From NCBI GenBank assembly GCA_049999725.1, contig JBNGIS010036218.1, positions 1 to 22,734 of the forward strand: a stretch of 22,734 bases of DNA, given 5' to 3'. This DNA is from Haplomitrium mnioides (lineage: Eukaryota > Marchantiophyta > Haplomitriopsida > Calobryales). The position numbers and the translations under genes were made by a program. Numbering within the stretch: the first letter of the stretch is position 1; every line of letters starts with the position of its first letter. The notes below the pieces were generated by a model. The model did no database searches and was not told the DNA's origin. It saw nothing but the letters and a program-made list of their open reading frames with translations. Shown here in pieces: positions 8,966 to 18,501 of this stretch.

Positions 8966-9724
8966 CATAGGATCTACTTGAAAGATAATGTTGTGCCAAT
9001 ATAACAAAGGCAATACATCCTTTATCCGAATTTATCTCTAAAAGTTAAAGAGGAAATTGAAAAGCTTCTCGAAGCAAAGTTCATATATCCAGTGCAGAAT
9101 TCTCAATGGGTTTCTCCCATGATCATTGTGCCAAAGAAGGACGGAAAGATACGAGTTTGCGTTGATTTTTGGAAGCTCAATGCGGTGACCAAGAAAGACT
9201 TTCATCCAATGTCATTCATCGACAACATTCTGGATGCAGTCGCGGGAAAGGAGTGTTATTCCTTCATGGATGGCTTTAGCGGATACAATCAAGTTTCGAT
9301 TTATCCGGATGATCAAGCCAAGACTGCCTTCACTACAGATTGGGGTACATATGCCTACAAGGTGATGCCTTTTGGGCTATGTAATGCACCAACGACTTTC
9401 ACAAGGCTTATGACACAGGCGTTTCGAGACTACCTTCGAGTTTTCATGGAAATATTCCTAGATGACTTCTATGTTCATTCCACTACCCAAACTCATTTGG
9501 GATTCTTGCGTAAATATCTAAAGAAATGCCGCAAATTTTGCATTTGCCTACACCCGGATAAGTGTTACTTCGGGTTGTCCGAAGGGATACTTATGGGGCA
9601 TAAAATTTCTAAGGAAGTAATCACTACGGATCAAGCGAAAGTAAGGGTGATTATGGATCTCCCTGTGCCAACAACTTTAAAGGGACTCATAGGGTTCCTG
9701 GGTTGTGTGGGGTATTATAGATGA
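8966..9724 (+). pseudogene. pol: pol, reverse transcriptase of element 1
   Basis: RT fingers and palm in one phase with the protease. The lead-in V-K-E-E-I-E-K-L-L-E-A-K-F-I lies around 9045-9085. Then follow V-P-K-K-D-G-K-I-R-V-C-V-D-F (first catalytic Asp of the palm), F-M-D-G-F-S-G-Y-N-Q, M-P-F-G-L-C-N-A-P and the catalytic F-L-D-D-F (Asp codons 9461-9466). The F-L-D-D form in place of Y-V-D-D, with the 'D-G-F-S-G-Y-N-Q' wording, is typical of Athila/Tat-type elements. Stops: TAA 9002 and TGA 9722. The latter follows G-Y-Y-R, where a second Arg is usual, so it is explained by a C-to-T change. Confidence 0.93.
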
Positions 9725-10260
9725 ATGATCGATGGGTATGCTTGGATAGCAGATCCTTTGACGAAGTTACTAAGGAAGTCCAAAGATTGGATTTGGACTC
9801 AAGAATGCCATAAATCTTTTGAGAATTTGAAGCAGAGGCTAATTTCAGCACCAATTATGGCTGCTCCGAATTGGAAGAAGAAATTTCATGTGTATATTGA
9901 CACATCTAGAACTGCAATTGGGGTAGTCCTCAGTCAGAAGGGATCTCAGAAGGAGGAGCATCCGATCTACTACGCCAATAGACAACTCTCCAAACCTGAA
10001 AGAAATTATCACACGACTGAGAGGGAAGGACTAGGTATGATTTATGCGGTTCAGAAATTCCGACATTACTTGTTGGGATATCCGTTCATTTTCCATACTA
10101 ATCATAATGCTTTAAAATATATTATAAACAAGCCAGATCTTTCTGAGAGATTAGCACGATGGATTCTACTTCTCCATGAATTTGAATTTGAAGTTCATGT
10201 GCGACCAGGTAAGGTGCATGTGAATGCAGACTTTTTGTCAAGGTTGGAAGGAGAACCATC
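9725..10260 (+). pseudogene. pol: pol, RNase H domain of element 1
   Basis: Directly follows RT in the same phase. The connection (D-P-L-T-K-L-L) precedes the RNase H core. The first catalytic Asp is in V-Y-I-D-T-S (codon 9899-9901), the Glu in T-T-E-R-E-G-L, and the later Asp in H-V-N-A-D-F-L-S-R-L. The domain would degrade the RNA strand of the RNA:DNA hybrid. There is no internal stop in this stretch. No second (archaeal-type) RNase H is seen before integrase, which argues against a Tat/Ogre-type element with dual RNase H. Confidence 0.9.
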
Positions 10261-11602
10261 CTCGAAGAAGGTGAATGACTTGCTAGCGAGCGAACATCTG
10301 TTCGCTATTTTTGAGGATTCGGAGTTCAAGGAGATTGTCGATTATTTGCGATATCAGACAGTTCCTGAAGGATTGAGTCCTGAGAATAGGGCTGTATTTC
10401 AGCACAAGATGTCGCCTTATACATTGTTTCACGGTGTCTTGTATAAATTGGGTCCCGATGAGGTTCTTCGGAGATGTGTAGAAGGAGAAGATTGGAAGAA
10501 AGTGATTTCCACATTTCATGAGGGCATGGAGGGAGGTCACTTTGTGACAAGCAACACTGTAAAGAAGATCCTGGAGAGTCGATATTGGTGGCAAAAGATG
10601 TATAAGGAAGTGGCAGAATTTATTAAGAAATGTGATCCGTGCCAGCGCATCGGACAGCCAACTGCTACATCCCATTGGCCCCTAGTTCCGATCTTACCTC
10701 TAGCACCATTCAAAAAATAGGGGATTGATTTTGTTGGTCTAATCCAGCCAACAGCAAGGTGGACACACAATAGATACATCTTGGTGGCAACTGATTATGC
10801 TACAAAATGGGCAGAAGCCGAACCCGTTAAAAGAGATATCACTGAGGTAGTTGCGGAATTCTTATTCAATAACATCATCATGAGATTTGAATGTCCACTG
10901 GAGCTGGTAAGTGACAGAGGAACACATTTCCTCAACTCAACAATTGAAGCTCTAACTACGAGATATTTGATCAAGCATCGAAAGACAACTCCCTATAACC
11001 CAAGAGCCAATGGACACACTGAAAAATTGAACGGAATTTTATGCAAGATCTTGAATAAAATTGTGGCAGAAGATAAGATCACATGGGACAAAAAGGTTGC
11101 TACCGCACTATGGGCTTATCAAACAACTGAGAAAATTACAACTAAGAAAACTCTGTATTTTCTTGTGTATAGAATGCATGCAATAATGTCGGTGGAGTTG
11201 GCCATTCCAACATTGTAAGTCAAACTCACTGATCCGAAATCAGTGGAGGAAAGTGTATGGGATTGAACACAACAAATCATTCGACTGGAAGAAGAGAGGA
11301 CACTAAGTCTGGAGGCGACAGAAGAAATTTAGTGGAAGAGGAAATGGAGACATGACCAGAATCTAAGGTTAACAATGGTGAAAGATGGCGAATTGGTTCT
11401 GGTATATGATTCGCGATATCAGCTATTCCAAGGGAAACTTCAGACGAGGTGGGATGGTCCCTATCGAGTCATCCGTATATATGAGAATGGCTCAGTCTCA
11501 TTAGCGACCCTAGATAGGGAACTTCTCCCAACCCGAATTAATAGATATAGGTTGAAGAGATATTTTTACGATGAAGATGCTTGCGATGGCACTGTGCAAT
11601 AG
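10261..11602 (+). pseudogene. pol: pol, integrase of element 1
   Basis: The HHCC zinc-binding domain begins at His 10517 (H-E-G-M-E-G-G-H) and ends with C-D-P-C (10631-10642). The catalytic triad is Asp 10727 (G-I-D-F-V-G), Asp 10913 (S-D-R-G-T-H-F) and Glu 11021 (H-T-E-K-L-N-G). The second and third acidic residues are 36 codons apart, the canonical D-X35-E spacing. The C-terminal part has the W-D-G-P-Y-R-V module and ends near R-L-K-R-Y-F with no chromodomain. Stops are TAG 10718 (where Trp is conserved, TGG to TAG), TAA 11216, TGA 11264 and TAG 11330. The TAG at 11600 is the natural end, touching the polypurine tract. It would insert the cDNA into the genome. Confidence 0.93.
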
Positions 11603-11614
11603 AGAGGGGGAGCA
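11601..11614 (+). other. Polypurine tract
   Basis: AGAGAGGGGGAGCA lies immediately before the LTR start TGTGACACAG and overlaps the last two bases of the pol stop codon. In LTR elements this tract resists RNase H and primes plus-strand DNA synthesis. Its position fixes the 5' end of the 3' LTR. Confidence 0.85.
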
Positions 11615-12007
11615 TGTGACACAGAATTCTGAAGGATTATTCGGGAAAAAGTCTATTTCAAAAAATTTAAAGCAAAAAGAGCTTGTAGAGAGCTTCACAT
11701 AAGATAAAAATTGGGGAAAAATCTATCCTTGGGAGTCTGTGGAAGATGAGGAGTCAGAATCGGATGTAAGATCAGTGAAAAGTTCTTCGGATTATCAAAT
11801 ACTCTTTTCCAAAGTGGTTTTCAGGAACAGAACTGAAAGGCGAATTCGGAAGGCAGTCCGAAAAAGGGTTTCGGAAGTTCCAATGGTCGGATAAGTGTCC
11901 GATGTTGGTTTCGGGAGGGCGCCGTCTGCTGGTTTTATGAAAAAGGGTGTTTAAACAGTTTCCTGAGAGTTTGACTTGGTTGTTTGGTTTTATCAAACAA
12001 GGTAGCC
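11615..12007 (+). promoter_or_regulatory. LTR segment upstream of the embedded ORF (U3-like)
   Basis: About 390 bp without a credible ORF, present only in the 3' LTR because the 5' copy is truncated. It contains several TTCGGA/TCCGAA-type hexamers between about 11775 and 11905 and an AT-rich TAAGATAAAAAT near 11702 that could serve as a weak TATA element. If transcription starts here, the embedded ORF would be the first ORF on the RNA. This is inference. Confidence 0.35.
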
Positions 12008-14232
12008 ATGCCAAGGAGATCGTGGAGAGTGACGCAAGCCAGGGGAGGAAGAGTTGCTACTAGGAGATCAGAGCTGAAGCATTTCCTATTCGAATCAACT
12101 ATTCCAACAGAGATTGAAAGAATTCTTGAGGAGGTAGTTCCGATTGCAGAAGAAATACAAGCCAAGGAAATGAAGAGGGATGGAGAGTTTGTACCTACGG
12201 AGCCGGTGAAGAGTCCCCACCTGCTGGCGATTTGCTACGACTTGAGGAAGGTTCTGAGGAGTCGAGGGCTTTGGAACTTCGCGGAGAGGATCTGGGATCA
12301 TAACTTGCAAAGTATGATTAGTCAGAGGAACTTTGAGAGAGTGGAAGTAGTCGATGGAGAATTGGTGTTCTCCTTCCGAGGGGAATTTGTGCATTACAAT
12401 GAAGAAGCGGTAAGTAAAATTTACCATCTTCCTAAGACAGATAACCCAAAAGCAAAATTGAAGCAGGATAGGCATCTTGCCTATTTGTGTCCCGATCCGT
12501 CTGTAACCAATGATGGTTACAAGATCCAAGAGATAACTGATCCCTTGTTGCAAGAATTCGTGCAAGTTTTTGGCACAATTCTTTTTCAACCAAAGCCTAG
12601 ATATGTTACGAAGACAAATCTCTTTGTTTTGATAAACCCATAGAGAGGCACACCAAGGGAATGACCCAGTTTATTTACAATAGGATCCTTACCTATTTTT
12701 GGATCAGCTGGGGAAAGAGTCTGGTTATCTGGTTTGCAACATTCATTCTATATCATATGGAAGCCAACGGAGTGTGTACTTTGGAAGAGCGGGACTTGCT
12801 AGCAAGGGACCAGAGGACAGTTTCAGAAGAGACAGTTTGGACAAATGGAGTCCTAAGTAAGCCTGGAAGGAAACCATGGAAGATGCCTTCCATCGACCCA
12901 ATTCCGAGAGAAAGAGTGGAAATCCAAATTTCCAATTTGCCTTATCCGAAGCCGCAGAAGAGGGCTTGAACAGACTCAAAGGAAATCTGGGTGGCGAAGT
13001 ATAATCAAGCAGGGAAGGTCTCTAAGGATACTGGAGTTTACCCCTTAGCATGTCAGAAGCCAAGAGAGGGGCGAACCATCGATATGATAGATTTGAGAGA
13101 AGGAAGTGCCGATTGGGGCAGAACATTGGAGGAACTTGATGCCCAACGAGAGGCCCAGAAAAAAGGGAGATGGAGCGGGTCCAAGTTTGGATCCTAGAAG
13201 GGATTTTATGGCAAGCTCAACGGCAAATCTAGAAGCCGAAGAAGAGGAACCCGATGTAGTGCTTCTGGAGGTACGTAATGCGAGATCGGGGGAGGGTCGT
13301 TTACAGCCAGTGTTGAGTCTAATGGAGGAGGAAGGCCACAATGCAGGTGTATACCCAGTTGAGGAAGGGAATGAAAAAAAAAGTGAGGTAGAGGAAAGTC
13401 TGAAAATGGCTTTGGAGGAATCGTCGGATGAGCCTCCGGCTATTGAGAAGAAAGCGGAAATGATCGAGAGGGAATCCGATACCGAGGCCGAAAACTGGGT
13501 GAGTACCTTTCAATTGTTAAAACAAAAGATTGAAGTCAAGGAGGGTCGATTGGAGAAAACGATCAAAGAAGAAAGGAAGACTTCTAAGATTCTTCGGAAG
13601 TCCTTGGCGCAATTGCAAAAAGAAAAGCAAAGAGATTCCAAGGAATTGGCTCAAGTGGAGACGTTGCAAAAGCAGGTTGCAGCATTGGAAGCGTTGTTGA
13701 AGCAAAGGGAAGAGAGCTTTTATTTCTAGAAAGAGAAATTCTCGAAGGTAGAAAAGGAGCTTCGTGAGGAAAGAGGAAAGAGCCAGCAGCTCTTCGGAGA
13801 AAAGGTGTTGCTGGAGTCCGAAGCATCAAGCTGATTAGTGAAATGGCAGCGATGGAGGCAGAGAAGCGTAGTCACAAAGAGAAGGAAAAGGAATGGAGGC
13901 GATTATATCAAGCGCTCCAAACATCAAAATTCATCCAGGAGAATCGAGCGATGCAAAGGAAGTTGGCAGAATGGCAAAGGGACATCTTGGAAAGAGAGAA
14001 ATAGGAATTTTTGGAAGACCTGTTGAAGTCAGCTTGTGATGCGACGGGATTAATAAAAATGTGGGACAAGGTTCAGGAGGTCCGAAATGCAACTCTAGAT
14101 AGGATGGATGTAAGCATGCAAAGGCTTGTTTTTGACTTAGATGAAGCCAATCAGGAGGTTTCGAACGTACAAGAGCAATTGGCAGCTCTGGAGGAGCGGA
14201 GATATGCGGAAGTAACTCGGGATTTATTTTGA
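12008..14232 (+). pseudogene. LTR-embedded ORF, copy in 3' LTR (full length, broken)
   Basis: Full-extent copy of the unknown LTR-encoded protein of about 740 residues. The ATG at 12008 starts M-P-R-R-S-W-R-V; no upstream ATG is in this phase. Disruptions are TAG 12641 (TGG in the other LTR), a 1-base loss near 12651, TGA 12967, one extra A in an A run near 13160, TAG 13727, a 1-base loss near 13825 and TAG 14002 (CGG in the other LTR). Layout: a basic N-terminus; a globular domain of roughly residues 60-310, with F-A-E-R-I-W and S-F-R-G-E-F-V-H-Y-N motifs; an acidic linker; then about 300 residues of coiled coil rich in Glu, Lys and Gln. No transmembrane segment or zinc motif is seen. The N-terminal part vaguely resembles the 'putative plant transposon protein' domain of other plant gypsy elements (inference from memory). 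Function unknown. Confidence 0.82.
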
Positions 14233-15670
14233 GTAAATTCTTCGGAGGACATTTTCAAGTTACCTTAGAGTAGAAAGTCCTTCTATCATTTCAGAAGTGT
14301 CATTTTGGATAGTCTTGCATTTGTATAAGTCTCCTCAGGACTTTAAACTGAGGGTTGCTTTCACTGATTATTGAAGCGGTGGCTATTTTGTGCCATATGC
14401 TAAGTAAAGAATTCATTCAAGAAGATTCTGAGTTGTGTAAAGATTGTATTCTATCATTTGATCTAGAGTAAGGAAGAGAATCCGCCTGAGCAGGAACATA
14501 AAGGAAATCTGTTCTTGATGAAGGAAAGGAACTTAATTCAATTGCCTTCTTGTTCATGTAAATGCGCAAATTGTCGTCTAGAGAAAGAAGGCATAATCGG
14601 CTTAAGCTTTTCAGAATTTGACTTTGAATGGATGATGTGTTAAAAATCAGCAAAGTTGGATAAGAAGGGAGTCGATTGCGGTAGAGAGGTGTATCCCAAG
14701 CAGATCGTAGGGCCTACCTGATGGCTGAGGCGAGTAAGAGCCTTGTCAAAAAGGCAAAAGGATTAAGGGGAAGAATCGGTGAGAATTAACCGTGCAGGTC
14801 GACGGATCTGTGGGGTTGAGTTCCAATCGACGGACTTGGAATCATTGAGAATTTCCAATCCTTTGCTCAAGGTGCGACCCTTAAATCCAAAGACCTGGCG
14901 TAACTAGCTACGAGTAAGAGAAGAGGGAAAAGAAGAAGATAAGAGAGCTAGAGAAGCTTCTCCTTTGTCCTTGTGATTCGCAAGGGAGAAAACAGATTGC
15001 TCGAATGATGCGCGAGCATAAATAAAGCACAAATTTGGTGAAAGTAGGAGTCAGAAGAGCGAATGCGGAAACATGATCAGAAGGATCTGAAGTATCGGAA
15101 GGACGCATGGCGAAAGGAGGTGTCTAGCGGAAGTTTACGCTAGAAGTCAAAAGTTCAGATTTGGAAGGGGTCGAGGTTCATTCCGAAGAGGGATTTCCGA
15201 AGTCCGAAGGAACGAGCGGAACAACGGTCAAGCTTCCAGGAGTAAAACGGCATCGGACGGCTGCGTTCCAAAGTGTACGATTTGTCGAGAAGCGGTAAGA
15301 GTCAGAAGTGACGTCAGTTAAGGCGTTGCATAGTTGTCAGGTCAACGTACGAGGCGTTCCAACTTCTGAGTTGACTACGGCGTCGGACGGCTGGCGAATC
15401 AGAGTCAAAAGCATAGCTTTGGAATTGTCAAATAGAACCAGAAGTAGTGCTTTGGAATTGGTTTTCAGGCTTGATGTAATCCGATTTGAAATTCTGCAAT
15501 CCGATTTGGAGCCTGAGGAAGGTGATGGTGAACCCTAGATTGTCGTGAATTCTAGAAGTGAAGATTTCTCTGAGAATTAAGACTCTTTTGTCACTACACC
15601 ACTGTACTCCTCGAGTAAAAGAGCCCGAAGAAGGGTAAATCTCAAATTGTCATGATCACCACTATACTAC
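14233..15670 (+). promoter_or_regulatory. Non-coding distal part of 3' LTR
   Basis: Counterpart of 4290-5758. It retains the ATAAATAAA motif (15018-15026), the CTAGCG hairpin (15124-15143), a purine tract (about 14911-14942) and TTCGGA/TCCGAA hexamers. In the 3' LTR the ATAAATAAA would be a reasonable poly(A) signal for the element's RNA. The apparent ORFs 14417-14653 and 14908-15108 (-) have no motif and are not credible genes. Confidence 0.5.
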
Positions 15671-15691
15671 AGAGCCAAAGGTGAAATAGAT

Positions 15692-15714
15692 GCAAGTAGC
15701 CAATGGCTACTTGC
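15692..15714. repeat. Perfect 11-bp-arm palindrome beside the element 1 insertion
   Basis: GCAAGTAGCCA, a single A spacer, then TGGCTACTTGC. The arms are perfect complements. It lies 20 bases beyond the end of the element 1 LTR, inside the remains of the element 2 integrase region, and includes the stop codon that ends the reading frame there. Confidence 0.75.
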
Positions 15715-15910
15715 TGTTGGTTTCCCCACTCTTTGACATGGCACAACTTTGAATATAACTCTTTACATCCTTATACATTATAGGCCACCAATATCTTGCC
15801 TCATGAATCTTTTCCATAGTATTGCGTATGGTATAGTGTCCACCTACTTCATCGTTGTGTAACCCAGCTATCACCTTCTTAATTTCATTAGGGCCTAAAC
15901 AACGTTTCAA
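15707..15910 (-). pseudogene. pol: Integrase zinc-binding domain fragment of element 2
   Basis: On the - strand this reads R-C-L-G-P-N-E, then H-N-D-E-V-G-G-H-Y, A-R-Y-W-W-P-I-M-Y-K-D-V and S-C-A-M-S. This is the HHCC domain that precedes the integrase core; the fourth zinc ligand (Cys) is replaced by Ser. There is no real start codon here: it is an internal piece of pol, shifted in frame from the sequence before it. It ends at TAG 15709-15707, and all downstream integrase (the catalytic core) is absent because element 1 begins at 15671. Confidence 0.85.
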
Positions 15911-15959
15911 TATGTCATCAAGTCTTTTCTTTTATAACTCTCATAAATTGTATACGGTG

Positions 15960-16500
15960 CCACCTTTTGGAAAAAGACTGCCTCTTCTTCTTTATTCTTC
16001 CCTGAACCGCCATCAATTGGTACATTTGTCACATTGCATCCTTTTATTTGAATCTCCACTTTTGGAACTCCATATTCTGGCACCTCCTCTCGAATAGTTC
16101 ATGTTGGCAAAAACGACATAGGAACTGACATCTTAGGTAGTTTATACCTTCTTTTCCTTGCACTGGTCAACATCCTTAACTTTTTCTTGTGTGGTGCAGG
16201 CATCTTCAATATTTGCCCCACTGTTACATTGGTTGGCATCCTCTGTACATCCAAAGCCACATTGCAATCCAAATCTAATTCATCACCTTTTACTCCCTCG
16301 AAAGGTAGGCCAAACCCATCTTTTTTACCTGGATCTTTCCTCATTCTCTCCTCTTTCATTTCTCTCTGCTTTTCCAGTCTGTTTTCATGGTCCCTCTTCT
16401 CTTGGAGTTCTTTCTGCAGCTCTCTAGAGACCTCCTTTGAAATATCTTGAAAATACTTAGGATCATCCCTATTATACTCTGGATCCTTCTTATCTTCCAC
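15960..16500 (-). pseudogene. pol: Gag-Pol linker and protease active site of element 2, with internal deletion
   Basis: Reading from 16500 down: a highly charged stretch with K-E-V-S-R-E-L-Q-K-E-L, then G-Q-I-L-K-M-P-A-P, a stop (TAG 16101-16099) and N-V-P-I-D-G-G-S-G, the retropepsin active site (Asp codon 16014-16012). Directly after G-S-G (about 16000) the rest of protease, RT and RNase H is missing. Within about 15 codons the sequence reads V-A-P-Y-T-I-Y-E, which corresponds to M-S-P-Y-T-L-F-H in element 1 (near 10408), just before integrase. By comparison with element 1 about 2.2 kb has been deleted. The fusion is in frame for about 31 codons and then frameshifts. Confidence 0.82.
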
Positions 16501-16533
16501 AATAGCCTTAGGGTTTCCTTCGACTACTTCACC

Positions 16534-17338
16534 CTAGCTTTGTTTCTTCTTTTCCTTGCTCTTACTTCTAGTTTTCACTTTGAACAAGGGAATCTCCACT
16601 ACTAGTTCCTCCACTAGCATCCTCACCTCTGGTTTAGGTGATGGTGGCTCTGCATACTTGACCATCATCTTTGTCGCAAGAGGGGCTAGACATTCTGCTT
16701 CTGTGTGTCCGGATTTCTTACAGTTCCCACACAACGACACATATCTCACTGGCTTTCTTGCATGAAGACATGCATTAGCATAATAATCAGGTGCTCCATA
16801 ATTATAGCACGTTGTAAATCTCCTACCAGCCTGCACTGGTACTAATTGAGTTCCTGGTGTCGCCACTAGCACCATCGTTGGCTGAATTGTTGGAATATAT
16901 GACGTTTCTGGCATCTGTTGATAATGTACCCTCTCCAGTGGTCTTCCTCTGCCCTAGGCTATTGCATACAGTAGGTGGAGGATACGTACATTCTTGCTCC
17001 ATGTAACCCTCTCTCTTGCATCAGGTACACCAAACATTATTCCTGAAAGGAGTAGTGGGCCTTCTTTTCTTGGAGCTGGTAGCTTGCTTAATCACCATTT
17101 GCTCCATTTTCTTCGTTAGCTTGTTCATATCCTTCTTACCCAATCAATACTCTCCTTTCTTAGCTCTTGTTTTCTTCCTCTCCTCCTCTGAATCTAAAGA
17201 AGATGATGATTCCTCCTCTTCAGAGGAATTAGATTCCTCTTTTGAATCAGAACTAGAACTCTCTTGCACTTTCTTAGATTTCTTGCTTCTTTTCTTTTTC
17301 TTATCATTCTTTTTTCTTTTTCTTACTTTCCTCTTCAT
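16534..17338 (-). pseudogene. gag: gag of element 2, nucleocapsid part with three zinc knuckles
   Basis: A lysine/serine/glutamate-rich linker (17338-17144) leads to three 14-residue CCHC boxes: 17029-16988 (stop inside, His replaced by Tyr), 16809-16768 (second Cys and His both replaced by Tyr) and 16731-16690 (intact, C-G-N-C-K-K-S-G-H-T-E-A-E-C). The frame shifts between boxes one and two (between 16988 and 16914), and again near 17310-17338 in an A-rich run at the boundary with the capsid part. After box three, the motif F-K-V-K-T-R-S-K-S-K matches the equivalent place in element 1. The TAG at 16536-16534 interrupts the frame, which continues in 16500-16102. Confidence 0.82.
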
Positions 17339-18278
17339 TACTACTGAACTGAGAATCTTTTAGCTTCTCCCCCAGTTCTGCAGTTTTGTATGTCTTCAAG
17401 GATCTAATAGCTTCCTCCAAAGTAGTAGCCCCTGATTGTCTTACATACCGTCTATCCTTCTTTGATAACCCCTTCAAATACCATTCCAATTCCACCATAG
17501 GGCTGTTCACAATACCCAACTTCTGCTACATTGTCTTGAATCTCTAAGAGTAATTCCTGATTGCTTCTTTTTTCTTTTTCTTGATTGAGGTCAGCTTGGT
17601 CAAGATCGAATATGTTGCCCTTCTGAACTCTATCACAAGGGTTGTCCTTAGATCTACCCACCTACCAAAAATTGCTCCCTGATTGTTGTACCACTCTCTT
17701 GCTTTTCGTGAAAACAGAGCATCCACCAGTCTTAGTCGATCTGCATCTGAATTTTCCTGATTAGCTCTGCTGATACCTTCAAATCTTTTCACCCATGTAT
17801 CCACATCATCCTTCGATCTTCCCTTGAAAATATGGTATTTCAGCTTTGTTTAATAACCCCCCACAGGAGCTGGTTGAGCCATAGCTGATACTGAATATAT
17901 TGCTGATGGGAATAGTGTCATTGGTATCACCCCTCTTCTCAAAACATCACTAGGTTGTGACACTTCACTACCTTTAATACTAGTAGGTGTGGCTGAATTC
18001 CTAGAAGAAGAAGAAGAAATAGAAGTAGAAGAAGGTAGATTTAATTTTGGGAATGATGTTAACCTAATAATGCCTCCACAAGCAGTGATATTAGTCCACT
18101 GAAACTGAGCTAATGGCGACTGAGGCCCAGAAGGTTGAGCTCCCCCCTGTGTCAGCTCCTTTCCGCTACCAGCAGCTATCACTTCTTTAGACTTCAATTT
18201 GGACTCCTCCCGTCTCTCATGACTTACTTCTCTCTCTTTTCTTTGTCTCTCTTTATCCTCTTCTAAAATTTCACACAT
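17304..18278 (-). pseudogene. gag: gag of element 2, capsid part
   Basis: ATG at 18278-18276 (M-C-E-I-L-E-E-D), about 205 bases after the primer site. A charged N-terminus and a Ser/Pro-rich region precede a retrotransposon Gag domain: D-T-W-V-K-R-F-E-G, then A-R-E-W-Y-N-N-Q, and L-E-W-Y-L-K-G-L. Premature stops in the same phase are TAA 17852-17850, TAG 17546-17544 (probably from CAG) and TAG 17528-17526; the reading ends at TAA/TAG 17306-17304 in an A-rich frameshift region. The Gag domain is colinear with that of element 1 but clearly diverged. The ORFs on the + strand here are shadows. Confidence 0.85.
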
Positions 18279-18483
18279 TCACATCTTCCTTACTAATCCC
18301 TACAAAGAAGGTGCTTCTTCTCTGAATTTCTCCACACATAACAGAAACAAAATACAAAACACTAGAAAAAAAACTACAACAACAGAATGTTAAGAACAAA
18401 ATTTAATAGTGGCGAGCAAAACATGTCCCCAACATTACTGATAACACTATACACACTTTTAAGAGAAAATACTAGAAATTAGA

Positions 18484-18501
18484 TCCCCGACAATGGCACC
18501 A
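18484..18501 (-). other. Primer-binding site of element 2, tRNA-Asp
   Basis: On the - strand TGGTGCCATTGTCGGGGA, which differs from the tRNA-Asp complement TGGCGCCGTTGCCGGGGA at three positions, all transitions. Its position upstream of gag fixes the orientation of element 2 and the approximate end of its LTR (about 18515-18530). Confidence 0.85.

Larger units (their letters stand above)
2308..15671 (+). mobile_element. Element 1: Ty3/gypsy LTR retrotransposon, decayed, 5'-truncated
   Basis: In order: partial 5' LTR (2308-5759), tRNA-Asp primer-binding site (5770-5787), gag-pol frame (5880-11602), polypurine tract (11601-11614) and full 3' LTR (11615-15671). Protease, RT, RNase H and integrase follow in that order, with integrase last, which defines Ty3/gypsy (Metaviridae). 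There is no chromodomain after integrase, and the PBS type and RT motif suggest the Athila/Tat side of the family. The element cannot be autonomous: gag-pol has about 17 premature stops and one frameshift. The 3' LTR ends ...CTACA at 15671. The next five bases, GAGCC, are the candidate right target-site duplication, and its left partner is gone. About 13.4 kb remains; roughly 0.64 kb is missing from the 5' LTR. Confidence 0.96.
11615..15671 (+). repeat. 3' LTR of element 1, complete, about 4.06 kb
   Basis: Begins TGTGACACAG after the polypurine tract and ends ...CACTATACTACA. From 12251 on it is matched by the 5' LTR. At about 4 kb it is very long for a gypsy LTR, and more than half is taken up by an embedded coding relic. 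Relative to the 5' copy it lacks 32 bp (a deletion between two ACGAG repeats, at the position matching 5405-5441). It also lacks 6 bp inside the ORF. Confidence 0.94.

Noticed and set aside
9725-10516. A second, archaeal-type RNase H as in Tat/Ogre elements
   Set aside because: Only one RNase H core is seen; the space before integrase is a short linker.
10283-10675. 130-codon - strand ORF
   Set aside because: Antisense shadow of the integrase region.
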